From: Nitrospinota bacterium
GTDB lineage: Bacteria; Nitrospinota; Nitrospinia; Nitrospinales; Nitrospinaceae
NCBI GenBank assembly: GCA_027298165.1
Contig: JAPUGN010000235.1
Span: 1 to 5,158, forward strand
Reading direction: 5' to 3'
DNA: 5,158 nt
The notes beneath the pieces are model-generated. The model saw nothing but the letters and a program-made list of their open reading frames with translations, was not told where the DNA came from and ran no database searches. Both the position numbers and the translations under genes were made by a program. Position 1 is the stretch's first letter, and the number at the start of each line of letters is the position of its first letter. Below are positions 1 through 5,158 of the stretch, piece after piece.

Positions 1-1427
1 TCGTTCGACGGTTCATCGAGCAGGAGCACGTTGCCGCCGCGTCGCAGCAACTTCGCCAGGTGAACTTTATTGCGTTCGCCGCCGGAGAGGTCGCCCACTT
101 TTTCCTGCTGGTCCGAGCCCTTGAAGTTGAACCGCCCCACATACGCCCGGGCGTTGAGATTACTGCCGGCGATTTCGATCCGGTCGCCGCCGCCGGAGAT
201 TTCCTCGTACACGGTTTTGTTGTCGTCGAGGTCGTGCCGGTGCTGGTCGACATAGGAAAGCACGACACTGGGGCCCAATTCCAGAGTGCCGCCGTCGGGT
301 TGCTCCTCGCCGATGATCATGCGGAACAGCGTGGTCTTGCCCGTGCCGTTGGGGCCGATCAGCCCGACCACCGCGCCGCGCGGTACCGCGAGGCTGAGTC
401 CGTCGATCAGCAGATTGTCACCGTACCCTTTTTTCAGGTTTTCCGCGATGATGACTTTTTCGCCGAGTGGCGGGCCGGGTTGGATCTGGATATCGAGTGA
501 ATTTTCATCGACGTTCGTTTTCTGCGCGGCGAGTTTTTCGTAATCGCTGATGCGTGCCTTGTTTTTGGACCGGCGTGCGCTGGGGGTCGACTTCAGCCAT
601 TCGAGTTCCTTCACCAGGCGCTTCTGCAGGCTGGACTCGGTTTTCTCGCGGTGTGCCAACTGCGCGGATTTCTGTTCCAGCCAGGAAGAGTAGTTGCCTT
701 CGAACGGGATGCCCTTGCCGCCGGTGAGTTCCAGAATCCACTTTGTGATGTTGTCGAGGAAGTACCGGTCATGGGTGGAAACGATCACGTTGCCGGGGTA
801 GTCGCGCAGGGTGTCTTCCAGCCATTGCACGGTTTCCGCATCGAGGTGGTTGGTCGGCTCGTCGAGCAGAAGGATGTCCGGTTTTTGGAGCAGGAGGCGG
901 CACAGAGCGACCCGCCGGGCCTCGCCGCCGGAGAGGGTGCCGGTGTTCTGATCGTCGGGCGGCAGGACCAGCGCATCCATCGCCACGTCGATCTGGCGGT
1001 CCAGTTGCCAGCCGTCGGCGGCATCGATGGCGTCCTGCAGGCGTCCCATTTTCTCCATGGCCAATCCCATCTCCTCGTCGGACATGGGGTTGGCCATGCT
1101 GGCGGAGACTTCGTTGAACTCGTCGATCATCTGCTTGATTGGGGCGAAGGCTTCCTCGACGGAATCACGAACGGTTTGGCTGGGGTCGAGTTGCGGTTCC
1201 TGCGGCATGTAGCCGATGACCGTGCCCGAGAGCGGTTCGGCGCGGCCGTCGTGTTCCTTGTCCTGTCCCGCCATGATATTGAGCAGGGTGGATTTACCGG
1301 AGCCGTTTTCACCGACGAATCCGATTTTGGCGCCGTGGTAAAAGGACAGGTGGATGTTCTCAAGAATTTTTTTGGACCCGTAGGTTTTGCTGAGCCCGCT
1401 GATCGAAAATATATATTCTCCTGCCAT
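1..1427 (-). CDS. ettA: Energy-dependent translational throttle protein EttA (ABC-F ATPase), C-terminus cut by window edge
   Basis: Cytoplasmic ABC-F protein with no membrane segments. In this family, EttA binds the ribosomal E site and gates entry into elongation according to the ATP/ADP ratio. My translation from the ATG at 1427 gives 475 complete codons with no stop. E. coli EttA is about 555 residues, so roughly 80 residues lie beyond the left edge. Domain 1 has Walker A GENGSGKS (about residues 39-46), signature LSGGE (165-169) and Walker B LLLDEP with catalytic E190. EttA-specific stretches include THDRYFLDN and EGNYSSWLEQK. Between the signature and Walker A lies the arm insertion, and a charged linker precedes domain 2. 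Domain 2 has Walker A GPNGTGKT (358-365), AYVGRFNFKG, LSGGE (447-451) and LLLDEPSN at the cut, where Ser replaces the usual Thr. A modest AGGA lies about 14 nt upstream of the start. The gene follows the methyltransferase by 25 bp on the same strand, so co-transcription is likely. Confidence 0.95.
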   Translation of the reverse strand, partial: MAGEYIFSISGLSKTYGSKKILENIHLSFYHGAKIGFVGENGSGKSTLLNIMAGQDKEHDGRAEPLSGTVIGYMPQEPQLDPSQTVRDSVEEAFAPIKQMIDEFNEVSASMANPMSDEEMGLAMEKMGRLQDAIDAADGWQLDRQIDVAMDALVLPPDDQNTGTLSGGEARRVALCRLLLQKPDILLLDEPTNHLDAETVQWLEDTLRDYPGNVIVSTHDRYFLDNITKWILELTGGKGIPFEGNYSSWLEQKSAQLAHREKTESSLQKRLVKELEWLKSTPSARRSKNKARISDYEKLAAQKTNVDENSLDIQIQPGPPLGEKVIIAENLKKGYGDNLLIDGLSLAVPRGAVVGLIGPNGTGKTTLFRMIIGEEQPDGGTLELGPSVVLSYVDQHRHDLDDNKTVYEEISGGGDRIEIAGSNLNARAYVGRFNFKGSDQQEKVGDLSGGERNKVHLAKLLRRGGNVLLLDEPSN

Positions 1428-1452
1428 GATGGTTCGGGTTTTCCTTTCGGGG

Positions 1453-2109
1453 TTATAAGGAGGCGTTTCTTTGGAAGATGACGAAATCCTTACCGTTGTT
1501 GAGGATAATATCAAAATCGTGGTGCTGTGCAATCCATTCGAAGGTTTTCGGGCCGTAAAAGCAGATATGGGTGGGATCGCGCGTGTAATACCAGTCGAAA
1601 AAACTCTTCAGGTCCGGGAGCCCGTTCTGCGTCGGATAGAATTGCGTCATCACCGCACAGTAGCCGCGCGGGGACAGCAGGCGGATGATTTTATTGAATT
1701 CTTCTCCGGGCAGTTTTAGGTGCTCGAAGGTTTCCGTGGACAGGACCAAGTCGTACGCCGAGCCCTCTTTGATTTCGGGGAAAAAATAAGGATCGTATCC
1801 CTCCGCATCATATCCGGCCCGCTCCAACAGGGTTTTCAGAACGGGCTCGTATCCGCACCCGTAGTCGAGCACGGTTTGGACGTCCGGGCAGTGGTCCCGG
1901 ATGAGGGCTATTTTCTCTTGGAACATGTTGACGTAGCCTTCGTTTTCGAGACTGTTCTCGTGTTTAAGGTAGCGTTCGATCTCTTTTTCCGGCGTGAGAA
2001 AAAAGCGGGAAGGCACAAAAATAAGCCGGCACAGTGTACACAGGTGGTACTCGCGCTGGTCGGCTTTCATAATAAATTCCGTGGGTGAATGGCAAAGAGG
2101 GCAGTTCAT
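1453..2109 (-). CDS. Class I SAM-dependent methyltransferase with N-terminal zinc-ribbon-like segment, substrate unknown
   Basis: A 218-residue soluble protein that I cannot assign to a named enzyme. The N-terminus has paired cysteines, C3-x2-C6 and C24-x2-C27, resembling a small zinc ribbon. A class I methyltransferase fold follows. Motif I is VLDYGCGYEP (residues 80-89), the SAM-binding glycine loop. D106 in GYDPY is the likely acidic residue contacting the SAM ribose. LSTETFEHL (123-131) resembles the motif typical of the Methyltransf_23 type. The C-terminal third is aromatic-rich, with FYP, WYYTRDP and CFYGP stretches. Starting at 2109 places CPLC right at the N-terminus, and I see no in-frame alternative start just upstream. 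There is no clear Shine-Dalgarno. The gene is divergent from efp and probably heads a two-gene operon with ettA. That context hints at a translation-related substrate, but methylation of a small molecule or cell-surface sugar is equally possible. The fold is well supported; the substrate is not. Confidence 0.85.
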   Translation of the reverse strand: MNCPLCHSPTEFIMKADQREYHLCTLCRLIFVPSRFFLTPEKEIERYLKHENSLENEGYVNMFQEKIALIRDHCPDVQTVLDYGCGYEPVLKTLLERAGYDAEGYDPYFFPEIKEGSAYDLVLSTETFEHLKLPGEEFNKIIRLLSPRGYCAVMTQFYPTQNGLPDLKSFFDWYYTRDPTHICFYGPKTFEWIAQHHDFDIILNNGKDFVIFQRNASL

Positions 2110-2123
2110 GGGTTGAATTGTGC

Positions 2124-2129
2124 CATAAT
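2124..2129 (+). promoter_or_regulatory. Possible extended -10 promoter element for efp
   Basis: CATAAT matches the sigma70 -10 consensus at five of six positions. TGC directly precedes it, giving the TGn extended -10 pattern. No good -35 is seen at the usual distance. Transcription would start near 2136, giving efp a leader of about 110 nt that includes both arms of the inverted repeat and the upstream reading frame. This is a weak call by eye, and the site also overlaps the leader of the divergent methyltransferase gene. Confidence 0.3.
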
Positions 2130-2167
2130 CGGAGGCCGGTTGCCCACGGGTTTTGCGGATTCCCGAG

Positions 2168-2231
2168 TGAAAATTCCCTTCTTTTTAGTGGAGGGTTTAT
2201 GTTAGCTTTGATCCCGACACGGGAATTTTCA
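2168..2231. repeat. Perfect 11-bp inverted repeat in the efp leader
   Basis: TGAAAATTCCC at 2168-2178 is the exact reverse complement of GGGAATTTTCA at 2221-2231, with a 42-nt spacer. The arm centres are 53 bp apart, close to five helical turns. The right arm ends 3 nt before the efp Shine-Dalgarno. A competing small hairpin, TCCCG-ACA-CGGGA (2212-2224), shares the first four bases of the right arm. This could be an operator pair or a leader RNA structure. The repeat is certain, its function is inferred. Confidence 0.55.
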
Positions 2232-2303
2232 ATCAGGAGGCGTTTGAATGGCGGCATATATCAGTGGAAACGGGATCCGTCCGGGTTTTGTGATTGTCTA
2301 TAA
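2199..2303 (+). CDS. Candidate 34-codon upstream reading frame overlapping the efp start
   Basis: ATG at 2199 is preceded by GGAGG at 2190-2194 with a short 4-nt spacer. The frame runs 34 codons to a stop ending at 2303, 56 nt inside efp in a different frame. The predicted peptide begins MLALIPTREFSIRRRLNGG and has three consecutive arginines but no Pro-Pro motif. Ribosomes translating it would pass through the right arm of the inverted repeat and the efp Shine-Dalgarno, so it could affect efp expression. It resembles no leader peptide I know and may be a chance frame in a purine-rich leader. The claim rests on the Shine-Dalgarno and position alone. Confidence 0.25.
   Translation: MLALIPTREFSIRRRLNGGIYQWKRDPSGFCDCL
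2235..2240 (+). promoter_or_regulatory. efp ribosome binding site
   Basis: A perfect AGGAGG lies 7 nt before the efp ATG at 2248. It fixes the start and indicates strong initiation unless masked by the adjacent inverted-repeat arm. Confidence 0.85.
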
Positions 2304-2820
2304 TAAGGAACTGTACCGAGTGATGACCTCGGAGCACCGCACGCCCGGCAACAAGCGGGCCTTCTGCCAGGTCAAACTGCGGAACCTGAAAAACGGCACG
2401 CAGACCGAGGTCAAGTTCCGCGCCGATGAAGGGATCGAGCGGGCCACCCTCGAGCAGGCTGAAATGGAATATCTGTATTCCGACGCTTCCGGTTACTGTT
2501 TCATGAACACCGAGACTTACGAGCAGATGTTCCTCGAGGACGATATCATCGGCGACGCCAAACAGTTTCTCCTGCCCAACACCAAGGTGAGGGTCGAGTT
2601 TCATGAGGGCAAGGCCATTGGACTCGAACTTCCGGAAACGGTGGATTTGACCGTGGAGGATACCGAGCCGCAAATGAAGGGCGCCACCGCCTCGGGAAGC
2701 GGCAAGCCCGCCACCCTGGAAACGGGTCTGGTGGTCACTGTGCCCCAGTTTGTGGACATCGGAGAGAAGGTACGGGTATCCACTTCCTCGGGCGACTATG
2801 TCGAGCGGGTCAAAAGTTAA
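2248..2820 (+). CDS. efp: Elongation factor P with an atypical tip loop
   Basis: EF-P enters between the ribosomal P and E sites and speeds peptide bond formation at consecutive prolines. The 190-residue product matches the usual length and three-domain layout. An N-terminal KOW-like domain (about 1-65) carries the tip loop. An OB domain follows, with YLYSDASGYCFMNTETYEQM. The C-terminal OB domain includes GKPATLETGLVVTVPQFV and ends SGDYVERVKS, close to the E. coli ending SGEYVSRVK. The tip reads PGNKRAF, where E. coli has PGKGQAF. Aligned without gaps, Asn35 occupies the place of the modified Lys34, and Lys36 lies one residue later. The lysine used by EpmAB and the arginine used by EarP are therefore both absent from that exact position. 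The gene is divergent from the methyltransferase and has a strong AGGAGG. I see no strong terminator after it; the small CCCG/CGGG hairpin at 2832-2844 lacks a T tract. The family call is secure; the modification state is unknown. Confidence 0.97.
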   Translation: MAAYISGNGIRPGFVIVYNKELYRVMTSEHRTPGNKRAFCQVKLRNLKNGTQTEVKFRADEGIERATLEQAEMEYLYSDASGYCFMNTETYEQMFLEDDIIGDAKQFLLPNTKVRVEFHEGKAIGLELPETVDLTVEDTEPQMKGATASGSGKPATLETGLVVTVPQFVDIGEKVRVSTSSGDYVERVKS

Positions 2821-2896
2821 TCGCCGAATCACCCGAAATACGGGAATTCAATCCATCCGCTGGTTTGAAAAGGTTATTTTCTTCTTTGAATTCGAT

Positions 2897-2920
2897 TGAA
2901 AATACGAATTGTAATATTCA
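2897..2920. repeat. Imperfect 24-bp palindrome upstream of the tol promoter, possible operator
   Basis: The segment opens with TGAAAAT and closes with ATATTCA, and 8 of 12 positions per half match in the dyad. It ends 15 bp before the -35 element at 2936. The spacing suits a regulator site, but the DNA is AT-rich and chance symmetry is likely. It does not match the Fur box well. Confidence 0.2.
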
Positions 2921-2935
2921 CCTGCCTTTATTGAA

Positions 2936-2964
2936 TTGACAGAAAATAACAGTTAAAATAATAT
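2936..2964 (+). promoter_or_regulatory. Sigma70-type promoter for the tolQRA operon
   Basis: A perfect -35 TTGACA at 2936-2941 and -10 TAATAT at 2959-2964 are separated by the ideal 17 bp, in AT-rich surroundings that could act as an UP element. Transcription should start near 2970-2971, giving a leader of about 52 nt to the tolQ ATG. This is the clearest promoter in the window. It implies that tolQRA does not depend on readthrough from efp. Confidence 0.75.
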
Positions 2965-3009
2965 GTTCGATGTCCTCAGTCTTTAATTTTCCTGCCCATT
3001 GTCTTCTTT

Positions 3010-3014
3010 AGGAA
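3010..3014 (+). promoter_or_regulatory. tolQ ribosome binding site
   Basis: AGGAA lies 8 nt before the ATG at 3023. The in-frame TTG at 2999 lies upstream of this site and has no Shine-Dalgarno of its own, so this element decides the tolQ start. Confidence 0.75.
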
Positions 3015-3022
3015 CATCTTCC

Positions 3023-3775
3023 ATGCTGGAAACCGTAAACTCAGTCGATCCTTTAAGCATTCTTGAAATGATTTCCCGCTCCACCTCGGTGGCCAAAGGG
3101 ACTCTATTGCTGCTGCTGGTATTTTCCGTGGTGTCCTGGGCCATTATAGTGACCAAGTTTTTCATCTTCCGGCGGGCACGCAAGGAAGACCAGATGTTTT
3201 TGCAAATTTTCTCCAAAAGCGATAGCCTGACCAATATTTACAATTTCTGCAAGGAGCTGAAATTCAGCCCGATCGCCCGTGTGTTTTTGACGGGGTATCA
3301 TGAGTTGTATGTGCACCAGGAAATAAGCGTTCCCCGTTCGAAAAGTCTCAAGGGACGGCCGTTGAATTTGAATTCGAAGGATCTCAAGGGCATTTCCCTG
3401 GCGTTGACCAAGTCCATCAATCACGAGATTGAAAAGCTGGGGCACCGGCTGGATTTCCTGGCGACGACCGGCAGTACCGCACCTTTTATCGGATTGTTCG
3501 GCACGGTTTGGGGCATCATGCATGCGTTCCGCCTGATCGGCGTGAAGGGTTCCGCCAGTATCGGCGGCGTGGCGCCCGGTATTGCCGAAGCCTTGATCGC
3601 CACCGCCGCCGGGTTGGTGGCCGCGATTCCCGCCGTCGTGTTTTTCAATTATCTGAATAGCCGGATTCAGGGGTTTCATCACCGTATGGAAGACTTCAGC
3701 GGAGATTTCGTTTTCATGGTGGAAAAGGATTTTATGAGTTCATCGAGCGATGCGGTGCAGGTGGAGGAGTTGTAA
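3023..3775 (+). CDS. tolQ: TolQ/ExbB-family proton channel subunit of the Tol-Pal motor
   Basis: Inner-membrane protein that, with TolR, uses the proton gradient to drive TolA in outer-membrane maintenance and cell division. The 250-residue product has three predicted membrane helices: about 26-48 (GTLLLLLVFSVVSWAIIVTK), 148-172 and 187-211. The region between the first two is a long cytoplasmic loop, as the family requires. Family hallmarks are GSTAPFIGLFGTVWGIMHAF and GIAEALIATAAGLVAAIPAV, which contain the conserved Thr and Pro residues lining the channel helices. I chose ATG 3023 over the in-frame TTG at 2999 because only the ATG has a well-placed Shine-Dalgarno. An extra Lys/Ser-rich stretch near 102-122 sits in the cytoplasmic loop. 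It is first in a tight operon with tolR and a TolA-like gene, which favours TolQ over ExbB. The two are close paralogues, so the choice rests partly on context. Confidence 0.9.
   Translation: MLETVNSVDPLSILEMISRSTSVAKGTLLLLLVFSVVSWAIIVTKFFIFRRARKEDQMFLQIFSKSDSLTNIYNFCKELKFSPIARVFLTGYHELYVHQEISVPRSKSLKGRPLNLNSKDLKGISLALTKSINHEIEKLGHRLDFLATTGSTAPFIGLFGTVWGIMHAFRLIGVKGSASIGGVAPGIAEALIATAAGLVAAIPAVVFFNYLNSRIQGFHHRMEDFSGDFVFMVEKDFMSSSSDAVQVEEL
3763..3767 (+). promoter_or_regulatory. tolR ribosome binding site within the end of tolQ
   Basis: GGAGG lies 8 nt before the tolR ATG, inside the last tolQ codons, consistent with translational coupling. Confidence 0.75.
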
Positions 3776-4177
3776 ATGGAACGGAGAAAATCCAGCCGGC
3801 TGATGGCGGAAATTAATGTCACTCCTTTTGTGGACGTGATGCTGGTGCTGCTGGTGATCTTTATGATCACAACGCCGCTCATGCAACATGGCATGGACCT
3901 CCAGCTTCCTGAGGAAAGTACTGAGACGGTGGATGTCAAGGACGTTCCCACCGTATCGGTGCGAAGCAATAAAACGATTTACTGGAACCAGGAAAAAATG
4001 GCGACCCTGGTGTCCCTCACTGAAAAGCTGACCCAGTATGTGGGCCGTCAGAAAGACGGCACTGTTTATTTCCGGGCCGACCGAAGTCTGGATTACGGTT
4101 TTGTCATTAAAGTCATGGCCACCATTCGCCGCGCCGGGATCCGGAATATCGGGATGATGACCGAACCCAGTCAATGA
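3776..4177 (+). CDS. tolR: TolR/ExbD-family motor subunit
   Basis: Bitopic inner-membrane partner of TolQ in the proton-driven motor. The 133-residue product has a short basic cytoplasmic N-terminus (MERRKSSRL) and then one membrane helix, about residues 16-34, with the hallmark INVTPFVDVMLVLLVIFMIT. D20 is the membrane aspartate that carries protons in this family. The rest, about 45-133, is a periplasmic domain. It ends with the typical VYFRADRSLDYGFVIKVM stretch followed by RRAGIRNIGMMTEP, as in ExbD/TolR proteins. Its ATG begins immediately after the tolQ TAA, with a GGAGG inside tolQ. Its TGA overlaps the next start as ATGA. TolR rather than ExbD is preferred from the operon context; on sequence alone either name would fit. 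Confidence 0.92.
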   Translation: MERRKSSRLMAEINVTPFVDVMLVLLVIFMITTPLMQHGMDLQLPEESTETVDVKDVPTVSVRSNKTIYWNQEKMATLVSLTEKLTQYVGRQKDGTVYFRADRSLDYGFVIKVMATIRRAGIRNIGMMTEPSQ

Positions 4178-5158
4178 GATCCGCGCATTTACCCGTTATC
4201 GATTTCAACCAGATGCTGGTTGCATCTGTTTTTTTTCACTTCTTTCTGTTTACGGTAATGATGTTCCTTCCCCAGACCCAAAACATCGTCAAGCGCATCA
4301 GGCCGGTGTTTATGGTGAGCCTGATCGACGTGCCGACGGGACCCGACGCGATCCCGGCGCCACCGGTGAAGGAAGCGCCCCCGGTTCCTGAAAGCACGAC
4401 GCCTCCGGTGGTCGAAAAGCCGGTTCCCCAAAAATCCTCTGCGAGCAAAGCCCTGGTCTCCAAGCTGGACCAGTTGGCCAAATTGGATAAAAAAGTTCCG
4501 CAAAAAACCAAAAAGGCGCTGGTGGCTCCGGCACCTGTGGAGAAAATCCTGGAGGGTTTCGAAGACGATAAGATGAAAACGAAGGCGGAGAAGAAAAAAA
4601 AGCTAACGAGGAAAAAAATTGCCAAGGAAGATTTAACACTCAAAGAACTGGAATTCGAACAATTGTCCAAAAAAACCGCCACCAGCCGGCCCAAGGCCAA
4701 ACCGAAAAAATCTTCCGGCCTTTTCAAAGACCTGGATGATTTGAATAAGATGAACCAACAGTTCCGCGCGGCATTGGACAAACCGAAAACTCAAAAACCC
4801 CGGCCCAACTCCAAAGCCAGTCAATTGTTGAAGCAGTTGAATGCCATCAAGAAGGAAAGTGTTCAGATTAAAATCGATACCAGTAAACTGTCGTCCCGCC
4901 ATTCCCAAAAATTCAAATCCGAAATCCGCAACTTGAAGATGGCGAATATTCAGAAACAAGCGGCGAGACCGGCGGCCACCGGCGATTTGGGAGGTCCCGG
5001 CGCCGATGTGCTTTCCAAATACATCGGCGACATCTATGCCCAAGTGTATGCCAACTGGAAGGACCCTTTGGGGGGAGGGGACGGGATGGTCCGAGTTTCT
5101 TTTTCGGTATTTCCCCGAGGCAACATTGCGATGCCGAAAATTCTGAAAAGTTCCGGTG
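4174..5158 (+). CDS. tolA: TolA-like (TolA/TonB C-terminal domain) periplasm-spanning protein, 3' end beyond window
   Basis: Energy-transducing protein predicted to be anchored in the inner membrane by TolQR and to reach outer-membrane partners through its C-terminal domain. The frame is open from the ATG at 4174, overlapping the tolR stop, to the right edge: 328 codons without a stop. A short N-terminus leads into one membrane helix, about residues 14-32. It holds a Ser18-x3-His22 pair like the SHLS motif of TonB and TolA. Next comes a Pro-rich segment (about 54-85) with three PP pairs, including EAPPVP and TTPPVV. A long Lys-rich, mostly helical stalk spans about 86-280. The C-terminal domain begins near YAQVYANWKDP (W295), followed by GMVRVSFSVFPRGNI and a KSSG motif at the cut, typical of TolA/TonB C-terminal domains. 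About 45 residues are probably missing. There is no clear Shine-Dalgarno, so translational coupling to tolR is likely. TonB is the main alternative name; the long stalk and the tolQR context favour TolA. Confidence 0.8.
   Translation, partial: MRSAHLPVIDFNQMLVASVFFHFFLFTVMMFLPQTQNIVKRIRPVFMVSLIDVPTGPDAIPAPPVKEAPPVPESTTPPVVEKPVPQKSSASKALVSKLDQLAKLDKKVPQKTKKALVAPAPVEKILEGFEDDKMKTKAEKKKKLTRKKIAKEDLTLKELEFEQLSKKTATSRPKAKPKKSSGLFKDLDDLNKMNQQFRAALDKPKTQKPRPNSKASQLLKQLNAIKKESVQIKIDTSKLSSRHSQKFKSEIRNLKMANIQKQAARPAATGDLGGPGADVLSKYIGDIYAQVYANWKDPLGGGDGMVRVSFSVFPRGNIAMPKILKSSG

Noticed and set aside
3..11. Ser in place of Thr in the second EttA Walker B follow-on (DEPSN)
   Set aside because: It is a conservative change at a position not known to be catalytic, and is not evidence of inactivation.
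651..1481. 276-codon open frame on the plus strand
   Set aside because: It lies antisense to ettA, whose motifs and EttA-specific sequence are unmistakable. It is a shadow produced by GC-rich codon use and shows no recognisable domain.
2233..2832. 199-codon open frame on the minus strand
   Set aside because: It is antisense to the whole efp gene, whose product matches EF-P from end to end.
2832..2887. Possible efp terminator (CCCG-AAATA-CGGG hairpin; GAAAA/TTTTC stem before TTCTTT)
   Set aside because: The first hairpin has only 4 bp and no T tract. The second stem is 5 bp and AT-rich. Neither meets a reasonable standard for an intrinsic terminator.
2970..3011. 13-codon mini reading frame in the tolQ leader starting at the predicted transcription start
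   Set aside because: It has no ribosome site, would have to be leaderless, and is short enough to be chance in AT-rich DNA.
2999..3022. TTG start giving tolQ eight more residues
   Set aside because: No Shine-Dalgarno precedes 2999, while AGGAA sits 8 nt before the ATG at 3023.
3104..3682. 192-codon open frame on the minus strand
   Set aside because: It is antisense to tolQ, with low-complexity Gln/Gly/His composition and no domain I recognise.

Overview
The window looks like ordinary chromosomal housekeeping DNA from a Gram-negative bacterium. A TolQ-TolR-TolA cluster implies an outer membrane. Base composition is moderately GC-rich in the genes and AT-rich between efp and tolQ. The EF-P tip sequence (PGNKRAF) is unlike that of Escherichia, Pseudomonas or Bacillus. 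That suggests a lineage outside the well-studied Gammaproteobacteria, for example a Nitrospinota-like or deltaproteobacterial-type organism, but this placement is a guess from recall. I see no mobile element, CRISPR array, tRNA or rRNA.

Layout. Positions 1-2109 carry two minus-strand genes. A SAM-dependent methyltransferase with an N-terminal zinc-ribbon-like segment (2109 down to 1453) is followed after 25 bp by ettA (1427 down past the left edge), an ABC-F translation factor. A 138-bp divergent intergenic region (2110-2247) separates them from efp (2248-2820, plus strand). It contains a perfect 11-bp inverted repeat with a 42-nt spacer and a 34-codon upstream reading frame with its own Shine-Dalgarno sequence; this frame overlaps the efp start. 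An AT-rich gap (2821-3022) carries a near-consensus sigma70 promoter. It drives tolQ (3023-3775), tolR (3776-4177) and a TolA/TonB-type gene (4174 to beyond the right edge). These three are packed with zero or negative spacing and are almost certainly one operon.

How the genes work together. EttA and EF-P are both translation factors that enter the ribosomal E site, and here they sit on either side of a methyltransferase of unknown substrate. TolQ and TolR form the proton-driven inner-membrane motor that energises TolA, which spans the periplasm to reach the outer-membrane Tol-Pal partners. tolB and pal are the expected next genes to the right. No wholly new system is evident. The points most worth a second look are the EF-P tip residue, the efp leader architecture and the unassigned methyltransferase.
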